The notes under the pieces are model-generated. The model saw only the letters and a program-made list of their open reading frames with translations. It was not told the DNA's origin and made no database searches. A stretch of 45,134 bases of DNA from Candidatus Gastranaerophilales bacterium (GTDB lineage: Bacteria > Cyanobacteriota > Vampirovibrionia > Gastranaerophilales > Gastranaerophilaceae), in assembly GCA_947588755.1 (NCBI GenBank), contig CANPZB010000010.1, positions 1 to 45,134 on the forward strand, in the 5' to 3' direction. The position numbers were made by a program, and so were the translations under genes. Of the stretch, positions 33,200 through 41,295 are shown in pieces (within the stretch, counting starts at the first letter, position 1; the number at the start of each line of letters is the position of its first letter).

Positions 33200-34153
33200 A
33201 TGTCTGTTTTAGAAGTAAGTAATTTGAATTTGGGCTTTATGTGTGAATGCGGTTTTCGTCAGGCTTTGTACGATGTCTCTTTCAGCCTTGAAAAAGGAAA
33301 AACTCACGCTCTGGTTGGCGAATCCGGCTGCGGAAAAACCGTTAGTGCAATGAGCATTATCAAACTGCTTCCTAAAAATGCAAAAATTACCAAGGGACAA
33401 ATTATATTCGGCGGCAAAGATTTGTTGAAACTGAAAAACAAAGAACTACGCCCGATTAGAGGTGCTAAAATTGCTCTCATACCGCAAGAACCCATGACCT
33501 CTTTAAACCCCTTATATACAATAGGGAACCAGCTTTTAGAAGTTATAAAAATACATCAGGGTTTGCAGGGTGAACAGGCATATAAAAAAGCCGTCGAAGC
33601 ACTTGAAAAAGTACAAATTCCCTGTGCTGCCGAAAGAATGAAGGCTTATCCTCACGAATTTTCGGGCGGAATGAAACAAAGAGCCATCATTGCCATGGCT
33701 CTGGCCTGTAACGCCGAAATTTTAATAGCAGATGAGCCGACTACCGCTCTTGACGTGACTATTCAAGCACAAATTATGAAGCTTCTTGATGAAATTAAAA
33801 AGAATACCGATACCGCAATTCTTCTTATTACACACGATTTGGCACTCGTTGCGGAAAATGCGGACTGCGTTTCGGTCATGTATGCGGGAAGAATCGTCGA
33901 AAACGCCCCGAAGGATGAATTTTTTAAACATCCTAATCATCCCTATTCTTTGGCTCTGCTTCGTTCACTGCCGTCAAATTCCGATAAAAAACTTCAAACC
34001 ATATCGGGGCTGCCGCCGTCCATACAACAAGACATATTCGGCTGTAAATTTCATCCCAGATGTGAAAAATGTATGGAAATCTGCACAAAAGAAGTTCCCG
34101 CACAATTCAAAATAAAAGATAATCACTACAGTGCTTGTTTTTTAAATAAATAA
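33200..34153 (+). CDS. Oligopeptide/dipeptide-type ABC transporter ATPase
   Basis: A 317-aa ATPase of the OppD/DppD group. Walker A GESGCGKT, Q-loop PQEPMTSLNPLYT, signature SGGMKQRA, Walker B ILIADEPTTALDV, then the OppD/F-specific C-terminal region (NHPYSLALLRSLPS and a Cys cluster CKFHPRCEKCMEIC; such clusters bind an iron-sulfur centre in some homologues). I chose the ATG at 33200 because the encoded MSVLEVSNLNLGF matches family starts. There is no permease, binding protein or second ATPase beside it, so its partners must be elsewhere. Nickel or dipeptide import are both possible. Confidence 0.87.
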   Translation: MSVLEVSNLNLGFMCECGFRQALYDVSFSLEKGKTHALVGESGCGKTVSAMSIIKLLPKNAKITKGQIIFGGKDLLKLKNKELRPIRGAKIALIPQEPMTSLNPLYTIGNQLLEVIKIHQGLQGEQAYKKAVEALEKVQIPCAAERMKAYPHEFSGGMKQRAIIAMALACNAEILIADEPTTALDVTIQAQIMKLLDEIKKNTDTAILLITHDLALVAENADCVSVMYAGRIVENAPKDEFFKHPNHPYSLALLRSLPSNSDKKLQTISGLPPSIQQDIFGCKFHPRCEKCMEICTKEVPAQFKIKDNHYSACFLNK

Positions 34154-34191
34154 AAGGCGTAATGTGCTTATATTCATACACATCACGCCTT
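34154..34191 (+). terminator. Terminator of the ABC ATPase gene
   Basis: AAGGCGTAATGTG (34154-34166) pairs with CACATCACGCCTT (34179-34191), with one mismatch and a 12-nt loop. It directly follows the stop codon. The T tail (GTTTATC) is weak. Confidence 0.65.
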
Positions 34192-34443
34192 GTTTATCGA
34201 CTGCCGTCAAACCGACATTGTTCAGCGATGTGACTTTGCCGTAAAGCAGCCGTTCGTATCCCGCCGCTAATTTCGCGGTGTTATCGGGCTTGATGCCCGA
34301 ACCGTCCATACTCTGCAAATACATGCAATCTTGTTACGGTGAGTTATTCAACTCATGCCCGAAGATGAAAGACTTTTCTTTCAAGTATGCGGACTTGCGA
34401 CCATACATATCATGGATAATTCGGCTTTAAGATACGAAATTTG
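34192..34443. other. GC-richer stretch, possible gene remnant
   Basis: No intact gene is seen. The first 140 bp are clearly more GC-rich than their neighbours. On the minus strand a fragment reads IKPDNTAKLAAGYERLLYGK before running into the terminator hairpin, and on the plus strand a short frame begins at about 34355 (MPEDERLFFQVCGLATIHIM). Neither has a ribosome site or a family I recognise. This may be a decayed gene or recently acquired DNA. Confidence 0.35.
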
Positions 34444-34950
34444 TTATTTTTCATCATCTTTGTGTTCTTTTTTGTCTTTAATTTCAAGTTTTTTAGGTTC
34501 TTTGTTTTCTATCTGAATTTTAGGAATATTTATTGACAAAATTCCGTTATCATACACTGCGGTTGCTTCATCAGACTTTACGGGCATATCAAAAGATATT
34601 GTTCTTTTATATTTGCCGTATCTGAATTCACTTGTGTGATAGCGTTCATTTTTGGCTTTTTCTTCCTTTTCTTCGGTTTCTTCTTGAATTTCCGCGGATA
34701 TTGTCATAAATTCGTTATCGATTTCAACCTCAATATCATTTTTATTTACTCCGGGAAGCTGAACTTTTACTTTATATTCCTTATCGTTTTGCTTAACTTC
34801 AACGGCAGGACGCCATGTGGATATCTTTTTTAAATTAAGAGGATTAGCCATTGAATGTATTAAAAACGTATCACGTAAAAAATTATTTAATTCCTGATGT
34901 ATGCTGTCAAAATATAATTCGGGTTCACGAATAATAATTTCATTTTTCAT
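34444..34950 (-). CDS. Small heat-shock protein Hsp20
   Basis: A 168-aa ATP-independent holdase. N-terminal arm about 1-50; alpha-crystallin domain about 50-145 beginning WRPAVEVKQNDKEYKVKVQL and including the classic PGVNKNDIEVEI and the YDNGILSINIPK motif; C-terminal Lys/Glu tail. I chose the ATG at 34950 because AAAGGAGA lies 6-7 nt upstream. No CIRCE element is visible upstream. Confidence 0.93.
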   Translation of the reverse strand: MKNEIIIREPELYFDSIHQELNNFLRDTFLIHSMANPLNLKKISTWRPAVEVKQNDKEYKVKVQLPGVNKNDIEVEIDNEFMTISAEIQEETEEKEEKAKNERYHTSEFRYGKYKRTISFDMPVKSDEATAVYDNGILSINIPKIQIENKEPKKLEIKDKKEHKDDEK

Positions 34951-35118
34951 TGCAGTCTCCTTTCGCATATTTCCAAAATAAAACTTTTTTTACCCGTTTT
35001 CATTCAACGCGGGATTAATTTATTAAACAGTTATTTTGTACTTTCGTGTAATAGATTAAATATCCCTTCGGTTAATAATAGGTTTGAAAACAATACCAAA
35101 TATTTACGGAGAAAAAAA

Positions 35119-36147
35119 ATGGCGATAAAAATGTTAATTTTTGATTTCAGAGACAGTGAAAAAAATTTTTTTGAACAAAATAAATTTGAACATTTTGATA
35201 TAAAATTCTATCCGTTCAGCCTTAACGAAAATACGGTTGAAGAACTTCCGCGGGAAGAACTTGAAAATACTTTTGTGATAAGTGTTTTTGTACATTCCGA
35301 GGTAAACGAATATGTAATAAATAAATTCAAAAATCTTAGAATAATTTCAACCCGCTCAACAGGTTTTGACCATATTTCAAAAAAAACCGTTCAGGAAAAG
35401 AATATAGCCGTTATCAACGTAGATTCATACGGCTCAAAAAGTGTCGCACAATTTACGATAGGCTTAATGATAGCGTTAGTCAGAAAACTTGTTCCCGCCT
35501 CGCAGTATTTGAAAAGAAATAAAGGATTTTGTACGGATTTTCTCGGGAAAGACCTGTCAAATTTAACTCTGGGAGTAGTCGGCACGGGTGCTATAGGCTC
35601 AAGTGTCGCAACCGTTGCAAAGGCATTTGGAATGAATATTCTCGCTTATGATTTAAAAGTCAGACAGGAACTCATTGAAAGCATTGAAATGCAATATGTT
35701 AATCTTGAAGAATTACTGCGTAATTCGGATATAGTATCACTTCATTTGCCATACACAGGAAAAAATTATCACATGTTTTCAACAAAACAATTTGATATGA
35801 TGAAGCAGGGAGCTTATTTTATAAATACATCAAGAGGAGAAGTTGTTGATACACTTGCAATATATGACGCACTGGTATCGGGAAAATTTGCGGGTGCGGC
35901 ACTTGACGTTGTGGGCTGTGAAGATATAAGCTTCAAATGTGACAGATTTGCAAATGACCTTCCCGGAGTTACTTTGAACTGCGTAAAAGAACTTGATACG
36001 GTAAAAAAGCTTGCCGAACTCGATAATGCAATTATTACGCCTCATGTTGCTTACGAAACACAGGATGCGATTGATTACATACTGCAGCAAACTTTTAAAT
36101 CAATCAGAGAATACATTAAAGGCAGCAACGAACACAGAGTATATTAA
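35119..36147 (+). CDS. D-2-hydroxyacid dehydrogenase (D-lactate dehydrogenase-like)
   Basis: A 342-aa NAD-dependent oxidoreductase. The Rossmann motif is GVVGTGAIGSSVA, followed by an Asp at the end of the next strand (AYDLKV), which favours NAD over NADP. Catalytic candidates: Arg in NTSRGEVVDT, Glu in the GCEDISF region and His in ITPHVAYET. The substrate-side RSTGFDHIS is typical of D-lactate dehydrogenases, which make D-lactate from pyruvate in fermentation. The ribosome site GGAGAA precedes the ATG. Its last codons overlap ubiE tail to tail by 4 nt. Confidence 0.85.
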   Translation: MAIKMLIFDFRDSEKNFFEQNKFEHFDIKFYPFSLNENTVEELPREELENTFVISVFVHSEVNEYVINKFKNLRIISTRSTGFDHISKKTVQEKNIAVINVDSYGSKSVAQFTIGLMIALVRKLVPASQYLKRNKGFCTDFLGKDLSNLTLGVVGTGAIGSSVATVAKAFGMNILAYDLKVRQELIESIEMQYVNLEELLRNSDIVSLHLPYTGKNYHMFSTKQFDMMKQGAYFINTSRGEVVDTLAIYDALVSGKFAGAALDVVGCEDISFKCDRFANDLPGVTLNCVKELDTVKKLAELDNAIITPHVAYETQDAIDYILQQTFKSIREYIKGSNEHRVY

Positions 36148-36818
36148 ACTGATTTTTGTAAAATTTGGCATGAAATTACTCCGAAAAAATAATCTTTTCT
36201 TGCTCTAAGTTTAAAATTCTTCTTTTCAAAATGTTTTATTAAATCTTCCGGTGAAGCAAATTCGTCTATTGATTTCAAAAGATATTCATAAGCTTTATCG
36301 TTTCCGCAGAAAAATCTGTTTATAATTTTTACGGTACTTTTATATAAAAACCCCCAAAACCCTTTTGCATAAAAATCGATATTCATAAAATATCCGCCAT
36401 TTTTTAAAACACGACAAATTTCTTCAATTGTTTTATCAAGATAAAGAATATTTCTTAACCCGAAGCCCACCGTAACAATATCAAAATCGTTATCATTAAA
36501 GGGTAAATCGGACACATCGGATTTAATAAATTTTATATCCCGTGACTTTTTTTCGGCGATATCCAGCATGTTTTGCGAAAAATCGACTCCCGTAACATTT
36601 GCCTGCGGTTGTATTTCTTTTATAATACGCGGTAAATCACCTGTTCCGCAGCATAAGTCCAATACTTTGTATCCAGATTTAATATCAACGGCTTTAATAC
36701 AGTCACGTTTAACCGATTTATGCATGCCAAAAGATATTATCGTGTTCATACAGTCATATTTTGCCGAAATACGGTCAAACATACGGCGTATAATATCGGG
36801 CTTTTTATCAAGTGTCAT
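36144..36818 (-). CDS. ubiE: Demethylmenaquinone / 2-methoxybenzoquinol methyltransferase
   Basis: A 224-aa SAM methyltransferase of the UbiE/MenG family. Signature pieces: MFDRISAKYDCMNTIISFGMH at the start, VLDLCCGTGDL as motif I, and VTVGFGLRNI followed by VLKNGGYFMNIDF. It methylates the quinone ring at the last step of menaquinone synthesis (or of the related quinone of this organism). It implies a respiratory quinone. AAAGG precedes the ATG. Confidence 0.92.
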   Translation of the reverse strand: MTLDKKPDIIRRMFDRISAKYDCMNTIISFGMHKSVKRDCIKAVDIKSGYKVLDLCCGTGDLPRIIKEIQPQANVTGVDFSQNMLDIAEKKSRDIKFIKSDVSDLPFNDNDFDIVTVGFGLRNILYLDKTIEEICRVLKNGGYFMNIDFYAKGFWGFLYKSTVKIINRFFCGNDKAYEYLLKSIDEFASPEDLIKHFEKKNFKLRARKDYFFGVISCQILQKSV

Positions 36819-36832
36819 AATTTGTAACCTTT

Positions 36833-36860
36833 TTGATTATATTTAATGATAACATATAAT
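36833..36860 (+). promoter_or_regulatory. Promoter of the DUF4127 gene, overlapping the ubiE promoter
   Basis: TTGATT (36833-36838), a 16-bp spacer and TATAAT (36855-36860), which ends 6 nt before the ATG at 36867. On the other strand a TATAAT for ubiE covers 36841-36836, so the -35 of one promoter overlaps the -10 of the other and the two polymerases would compete. Confidence 0.6.
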
Positions 36861-36866
36861 ATAATA

Positions 36867-38210
36867 ATGAACATAGTATTTATTCCCATAGATGACAGAC
36901 CTGTATGCTACGGCTTGCCAAAATTAATTACCGATATTGACAAAAGTCTGAATATTTTCATGCCCGAACGAAATTTGCTCGGCAATTTGAACAAACGTGC
37001 GGATGTTGAACAAATTTTTAAATGGCTGGAAAATCTCCGTGATATCGATGCTATAGTTCTTTCTTTAGACACCGTTGCTTACGGAGGTCTGATTTCTTCA
37101 AGAAGATGTAATGACTCTTTTGATGAAATAAAAATACGTATCCGAAAACTTTATGATATTCTCACCCGTAAAAATGCGGATATATATGCTTTTTCCAGCA
37201 TTATGAGGATTTCAAACAACAATATCAACGAAGAAGAAAAGGAATATTGGAGCAAGTGGGGCAAAAAAATTTTTGATTACTCTTACCGTTCCCATAAGAA
37301 CGGATGTAAAAGCCGTATAGCAAATACTATTCCCTCCGATATTCTTGAAGATTACGTGTTAACGAGAAAAAGGAATTTTGAAATAAATAAAATTTATTTG
37401 GAATGGCAAAAACAAGGGTTTTTTAAAACACTTATTTTTTCAAAAGACGACTGTGCGGAATACGGTTTTAATGTACGGGAAGCACAAGCCCTGCAAGATA
37501 TGGGAGGTTTTGTTAAAACAGGTGCAGATGAAATACCGTTAACACTGCTTGCAAGAGCAATTAAGGGAGAAGTTAAAATCTTTCCGATTTATGCACAACC
37601 CGAATGTAAAAATTTGATATCAAATTATGAAGATATTTCCATACAAAAGTCGACGGAAAGCCAAATTGAATTGGCAGGATGCAAAGTCGTTAATTCCGAT
37701 AAAGAAGCCGATATCATACTCTATGTCAATAATTTTATTGACAAACAGGGTGAAATAGTTATGAAGATTTCAACCAAACCTTTTCACAGCAAATGGAATA
37801 TTCCCGAAAAACCCTATATGATTGCCGATGTGCGTTTTGCAAACGGTTCGGATAATTGTTTTATTAAAGAATTATTCAAAGCCGGAACAGGAGAAAATTT
37901 TTACGGTTACGCCGGTTGGAATACTTCTGCAAATACCCTCGGAAGCCTTATTTGTGCCGCTAAAATAAAATTTCTTGCGAAAAAATATGACGAAACAGCT
38001 TTTAAAAAACTCGAAACAGTCCGATTTCTCGACGATTGGGCATATCAGGCAAACGTAAGACAACAAATTAAAACACCAAACGAAACGGCAGTAAAAGAAA
38101 AAATGCATAATTACGAAAAAGAAATTTCCGAAATCTTAAATTACAAGTTTAATACAAAATATTGCTTCCCGTGGAAAAGACTGTTTGAAATCGAGGTGGT
38201 ATTATCATGA
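36867..38210 (+). CDS. DUF4127 family protein
   Basis: A 447-aa protein. Its start MNIVFIPIDDRPVCYGLP and the segment AIVLSLDTVAYGGLISSR are the hallmarks of the DUF4127 family (Pro-x-Asp-x-Arg-Pro and Ser-Leu-Asp-x-x-x-Tyr-Gly-Gly-Leu). Later, NGSDNCFIKELF and YGYAGWNTSANTLGSLICAAK are also conserved in the family. The role is unknown; the Asp- and Gly-rich motifs suggest an enzyme with a metal or phosphate site. The ATG at 36867 is preferred over one at 36846 because it yields the family start and sits 6 nt after a -10 box. Its stop overlaps mntP (ATGA). Confidence 0.85.
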   Translation: MNIVFIPIDDRPVCYGLPKLITDIDKSLNIFMPERNLLGNLNKRADVEQIFKWLENLRDIDAIVLSLDTVAYGGLISSRRCNDSFDEIKIRIRKLYDILTRKNADIYAFSSIMRISNNNINEEEKEYWSKWGKKIFDYSYRSHKNGCKSRIANTIPSDILEDYVLTRKRNFEINKIYLEWQKQGFFKTLIFSKDDCAEYGFNVREAQALQDMGGFVKTGADEIPLTLLARAIKGEVKIFPIYAQPECKNLISNYEDISIQKSTESQIELAGCKVVNSDKEADIILYVNNFIDKQGEIVMKISTKPFHSKWNIPEKPYMIADVRFANGSDNCFIKELFKAGTGENFYGYAGWNTSANTLGSLICAAKIKFLAKKYDETAFKKLETVRFLDDWAYQANVRQQIKTPNETAVKEKMHNYEKEISEILNYKFNTKYCFPWKRLFEIEVVLS

Positions 38211-38749
38211 GTTTGGGCGAAATAATTTTTCTTGCAATTGCACTGGGAATAGATTGTCTTGTCGTATCGTTTTCACAAGGATTAATCTATCTTTCAAACA
38301 GAATAAAAAACTCGTTCGCATTGGCATTAACAATGGGGCTTTTACAAGGTTTAATGTCCTGTGCGGGATACTTTTTTGCCGAAACAGTAGCACGTTATGT
38401 ATCCCCTTTCAGTAATCTGATTGTATTTATAATATTTATATTACTGGGAATTAAGTTTATTACGGACGCTTTTATTCAAAAGGAACAAAAAATATGCTGT
38501 ATCAATTTCAAATGTCTTATTTCAATGGGAATAGCGACAAGTATTGATGCTCTGGCAGCGGGTGCAAGTTTGGGATTTTCATCCGTACAAATACTTAAAC
38601 CCGCAATTATTATAGGAATAATGTCATTTATAATGTCTATTACGGGCTTTTGGTTCGCAATATTTTTCAAAAAACTGCCCTCAAAATATCTGGAAATTTT
38701 TGGCGGAATAATTTTAATAATTTTGGGCATAAAAGCATTTTTAGTTTAA
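38207..38749 (+). CDS. mntP: MntP/YtaF-family manganese efflux pump
   Basis: A 180-aa inner-membrane protein with six helices. Two internally repeated motifs carry conserved Asp: ALGIDCLVVSFSQG near residue 11-24 and GIATSIDALAAGASLG near 105-120, exactly the family pattern. MntP exports Mn(II). The start overlaps the DUF4127 stop in an ATGA, so the two are translationally coupled. No Mn-riboswitch (yybP-ykoY) is seen upstream of the pair. YtaF-type homologues act in other settings, so the metal is inferred. Confidence 0.87.
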   Translation: MSLGEIIFLAIALGIDCLVVSFSQGLIYLSNRIKNSFALALTMGLLQGLMSCAGYFFAETVARYVSPFSNLIVFIIFILLGIKFITDAFIQKEQKICCINFKCLISMGIATSIDALAAGASLGFSSVQILKPAIIIGIMSFIMSITGFWFAIFFKKLPSKYLEIFGGIILIILGIKAFLV

Positions 38750-38963
38750 AAGGCATGCCCGTAAATCGGCTAAAACGAGAATTATTTACAATTCTTAATA
38801 ATTTTGTTAATCATTGAAAAGCATGTGTTAAGCATGATTTCATGAATTAATTTCCGTTAATCATGTACTTGAGTGTTTTTCAGCAAGAGTAAAGTGCCGA
38901 AATCGTTTATATAAAACATTATAAAGGTATTGTTACAAATGTTAATAATCTCATGTTTCGCCC

Positions 38964-38991
38964 TTGAAAAAATATCCTTATTTTCTATAAT
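38964..38991 (+). promoter_or_regulatory. Promoter of the Cys-rich small protein
   Basis: TTGAAA (38964-38969), a 16-bp spacer and TATAAT (38986-38991), the best sigma-70-type match in this part of the window. The start site is expected near 38998, giving a leader of about 110 nt. The region 38750-38963 shows no gene. Confidence 0.7.
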
Positions 38992-38997
38992 GTTATT

Positions 38998-39106
38998 AAG
39001 AAAAGGCATTGAGGGGTTTAAAACCTTTCAAAAGGGGATTATAACAGATTTTCTGTTTAGTTGTGCCTGAACTTGGGTAAGATTAAAATTATGGAGATTA
39101 TATAAA
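38998..39106 (+). promoter_or_regulatory. Structured leader upstream of the Cys-rich protein
   Basis: Roughly 110 nt of untranslated RNA with a self-complementary GGTTTAAAACC at about 39014-39024, GGGG on both sides, and a small hairpin AACAGA-TTT-TCTGTT at 39043-39057, then GGAG about 10 nt before the start. It matches no riboswitch class that I can recognise. Confidence 0.35.
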
Positions 39107-39328
39107 TTGTTTAGAAGCAGAGATATGGGCAGAGCCGTAGCAGTAAGAAGGTGGACACCTGCGGCTTTGGAATGTTATAAAAGAGGTTGTAATTGCGAAG
39201 GATGTTTTTATAAAGACTTCTTTAGCGGTTCATCTCAAAGATGTCAAATGAAAGCATCGGTACTTGAACTCGTAAGAGTTATAGGTACTCCGAATGTTGA
39301 ATTGCAACAATTTATTATTGAAGATTAA
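39107..39328 (+). CDS. Small Cys-rich protein, possible metal/DNA-binding
   Basis: A 73-aa basic protein starting with TTG (GGAG lies 10 nt upstream; an ATG at 39125 is the alternative). Its core is WTPAALECYKRGCNCEGCFY with four Cys at spacing C-x4-C-x-C-x2-C and a fifth in SQRCQMKASVLELV. The Cys pattern suggests a zinc or iron-sulfur site, and the C-terminal helix ASVLELVRVIGTP resembles part of a helix-turn-helix. I do not know a named family. It has its own strong promoter and lies 66 nt before the hibernation factor gene, so it may belong to the same stress or stationary-phase unit. Confidence 0.72.
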   Translation: MFRSRDMGRAVAVRRWTPAALECYKRGCNCEGCFYKDFFSGSSQRCQMKASVLELVRVIGTPNVELQQFIIED

Positions 39329-39394
39329 TTACAGACTTTTAATTTTTCTTTGCTTGTGTTATTATATATGGGCACATATTATATGGAGGTCTAA

Positions 39395-39754
39395 ATGCAC
39401 ATATACGTTAACGGAAGAAATATTGAAATTACAGATGCAATTAAAGCTTACGTAAAAGAAAAAGTAGGCAAAGTAGCAAATCATTACGACCAAATTCAGG
39501 GAATTGAAGTCGTTCTCTCCGTGATTAAAAATCCGTCCGCTTCAGGCAAACATGTTGCCGAAGTAAACTGCAAACTGAATACGGGAACGGTCAGATGCGA
39601 AGAAGCGGCAGATTCTATGTACGAAAGTATTGATTTACTTGCCGATAAACTCGACAGACAAGTTAAAAAATTCAAAGATAAAAGTCTCGGTTCGGATAAA
39701 TCTTCCATAAGAACCGATAATCACGACACTAAAGACTCCGAAGAAAAAGAATAA
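39395..39754 (+). CDS. hpf: Ribosome hibernation-promoting factor, short form
   Basis: A 119-aa protein of the HPF/RaiA family, which binds the decoding centre of idle ribosomes. Start MHIYVNGRNIEITDAIKAYVKEKV and DSMYESIDLLADKLDRQVKKFKDK are the two hallmark segments of the beta-alpha-beta-beta-beta-alpha fold. There is no C-terminal dimerisation domain, so it is the short form; the tail is Asp/Ser/Lys-rich. A full GGAGGT lies 6 nt before the ATG, predicting strong translation. Confidence 0.93.
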   Translation: MHIYVNGRNIEITDAIKAYVKEKVGKVANHYDQIQGIEVVLSVIKNPSASGKHVAEVNCKLNTGTVRCEEAADSMYESIDLLADKLDRQVKKFKDKSLGSDKSSIRTDNHDTKDSEEKE

Positions 39755-39807
39755 ATACTGATTTTGAGGTTGATTTTAATATATTCCTCGGAAATAAGAA
39801 GAAAAGT

Positions 39808-40590
39808 ATGATTAACGATAAAAAAGTTGTTGTTATTATGCCTGCTTATAATGCGGAAAAAACTCTTAAACAAACTTATGATGATATATACAAAGATTTT
39901 GTTGATGAAATAATTCTTGTTGATGATAACTCTCAAGACAACACAAAAAATATTTCAAAAAACCTTAATATAACAACAATAGTTCATAAAGAAAACAAAG
40001 GTTACGGCGGAAACCAAAAATCATGTTACAAAGCGGCATTAAAAGCAAATGCCGATATTGTTGTAATGCTTCACCCCGATTATCAGTACACACCGAAATT
40101 AATACCCGCAATAGTATCCATGATGGCTTTCGGAGAATACGATGCGGTTCTGGCATCAAGAATGCTCGGAAATTCCGCTCTTAAAGGCGGAATGCCTTTG
40201 TATAAATTTATGGCAAACAGGTTTTTAACGATTTTTGAGAATATTTTTACGGGCGAAAAATTGTCAGAATATCACACGGGATTTCGCGGTTTTACCAAAG
40301 AAGTTTTGAAAAGTTTACCGCTTGAAGAATGTAACAATGATTTCATTTTTGATAACGAAATGATAGCGTTACTGTTTTACAAAGGTTATAAAATAGGTGA
40401 AATTTCATGCCCCACCAAGTATTTTAAAGAAGCATCTTCAATAAACTTTTTACGTTCATGCAAATACGGTTTTGGTGTGCTTGCCGTAAGCATTAAATAC
40501 AGGCTTGCCAAATTGGGCTTGAAAACCGGAATTTTTAAGCCTGACGGGAAAAAACTGGATTTTTCATCCGAAATTGAATATTTTAAATAA
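39808..40590 (+). CDS. Family 2 glycosyltransferase (DPM1-like)
   Basis: A 260-aa GT-A glycosyltransferase without membrane helices. VVVIMPAYNAEKTLKQTYDDI is the nucleotide-sugar binding start and EIILVDDNSQDNTK the second acidic motif. MLHPDYQYTP takes the DxD position, HTGFRGFTKEVLK follows, and FDNEMIALLFYKGYKIGEI contains the catalytic ED-like region. Similar enzymes transfer sugars to polyprenyl phosphate or to surface glycans. It follows hpf by 53 nt with only a weak ribosome site. No other glycan genes are near, so the product is unknown. Confidence 0.85.
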   Translation: MINDKKVVVIMPAYNAEKTLKQTYDDIYKDFVDEIILVDDNSQDNTKNISKNLNITTIVHKENKGYGGNQKSCYKAALKANADIVVMLHPDYQYTPKLIPAIVSMMAFGEYDAVLASRMLGNSALKGGMPLYKFMANRFLTIFENIFTGEKLSEYHTGFRGFTKEVLKSLPLEECNNDFIFDNEMIALLFYKGYKIGEISCPTKYFKEASSINFLRSCKYGFGVLAVSIKYRLAKLGLKTGIFKPDGKKLDFSSEIEYFK

Positions 40591-40595
40591 AAAAA

Positions 40596-41204
40596 TTAAA
40601 TATTGTCAATTTCATTAAAAACGTACTTTTGGAAAGCTTTGTTGCGTTCGTAGCCGTATCCCGCCCGCTCAAAAACTAACTGTTGAATTTGATATTGTAA
40701 ATCGTCATATTGGTTTTCCAAATCCGAAATTAATTTATCCAATTTAGCAATTTTTGTATGTAAATGAGTAGTTTTCGTCGCTTCCATAAATTTCTTCTTC
40801 ACATTTTCCTGTTTTGCAGGTCTTAAAATAACCGATTTCTGCCCGAACAGAAGTTCATGATTTGCTTTATCATTACCCGAAATTATATCCGCCAGAGAAT
40901 GAGCAACTTCCTTTATGTATGTAAAATCAGGTTTTAAATTAATTTCCTGACCGTTATTTGAATTTTTTACATAATAATCAATATATTTCAAACCTTTTAA
41001 CTCGCCTTCCGTGTATCTGCCGGATTTTGTTTTCAAAGCCAGCGTATCATCAGGTTTAATTTTTTTTATGAATTTTAAAGCCACATGAATATCAAAAGGT
41101 GATTCCAGAGCGAATTCCTTTAAAATAGCCTTGGTTTTTCTGTCATCCGCAAACCTTGCTTTGAACAACGGGTTATAATCGGATGTAATTTTATCAACAT
41201 GCAT
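40596..41204 (-). CDS. Unknown protein with N-terminal F-x-A motif and coiled coil
   Basis: A 202-aa soluble, Lys-rich protein. It starts MHVDKITSDYNPLFKARFAD; the LFKA near residue 13-16 lines up with the F-x-G starts of the proteins at 8974 and 24208. The C-terminal third is a coiled coil (KIAKLDKLISDLENQYDDLQ and onward). GGAAAGGG precedes the ATG. No family is recognised. It is convergent with the glycosyltransferase gene. Confidence 0.68.
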   Translation of the reverse strand: MHVDKITSDYNPLFKARFADDRKTKAILKEFALESPFDIHVALKFIKKIKPDDTLALKTKSGRYTEGELKGLKYIDYYVKNSNNGQEINLKPDFTYIKEVAHSLADIISGNDKANHELLFGQKSVILRPAKQENVKKKFMEATKTTHLHTKIAKLDKLISDLENQYDDLQYQIQQLVFERAGYGYERNKAFQKYVFNEIDNI

Positions 41205-41238
41205 AAATATCCCTTTCCAAGACTAAAAATAAAATAAA

Positions 41239-41260
41239 GACAGCTGTATTTCAAGCTGTC
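41239..41260 (-). terminator. Terminator of the HEAT-repeat gene
   Basis: GACAGCT (41239-41245) pairs with AGCTGTC (41254-41260). On the minus strand the stem is followed by TTTATTTTATTTTT. It lies 36 nt after the stop codon. Confidence 0.75.
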
Positions 41261-41295
41261 ATTTTTATGAAAAAATCAAATTCAACAAAAAATCT

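Noticed and set aside
34142-34324. 60-codon minus-strand frame MYLQSMDGSG-
   Set aside because: Its last third is the terminator hairpin of the neighbouring gene and a stop codon lies just upstream; kept only as a possible remnant.
34192-34330. Possible tRNA gene because of GTTCGTATCC
   Set aside because: No acceptor, D or anticodon stems can be formed around it. I found no tRNA or rRNA gene anywhere in the window.
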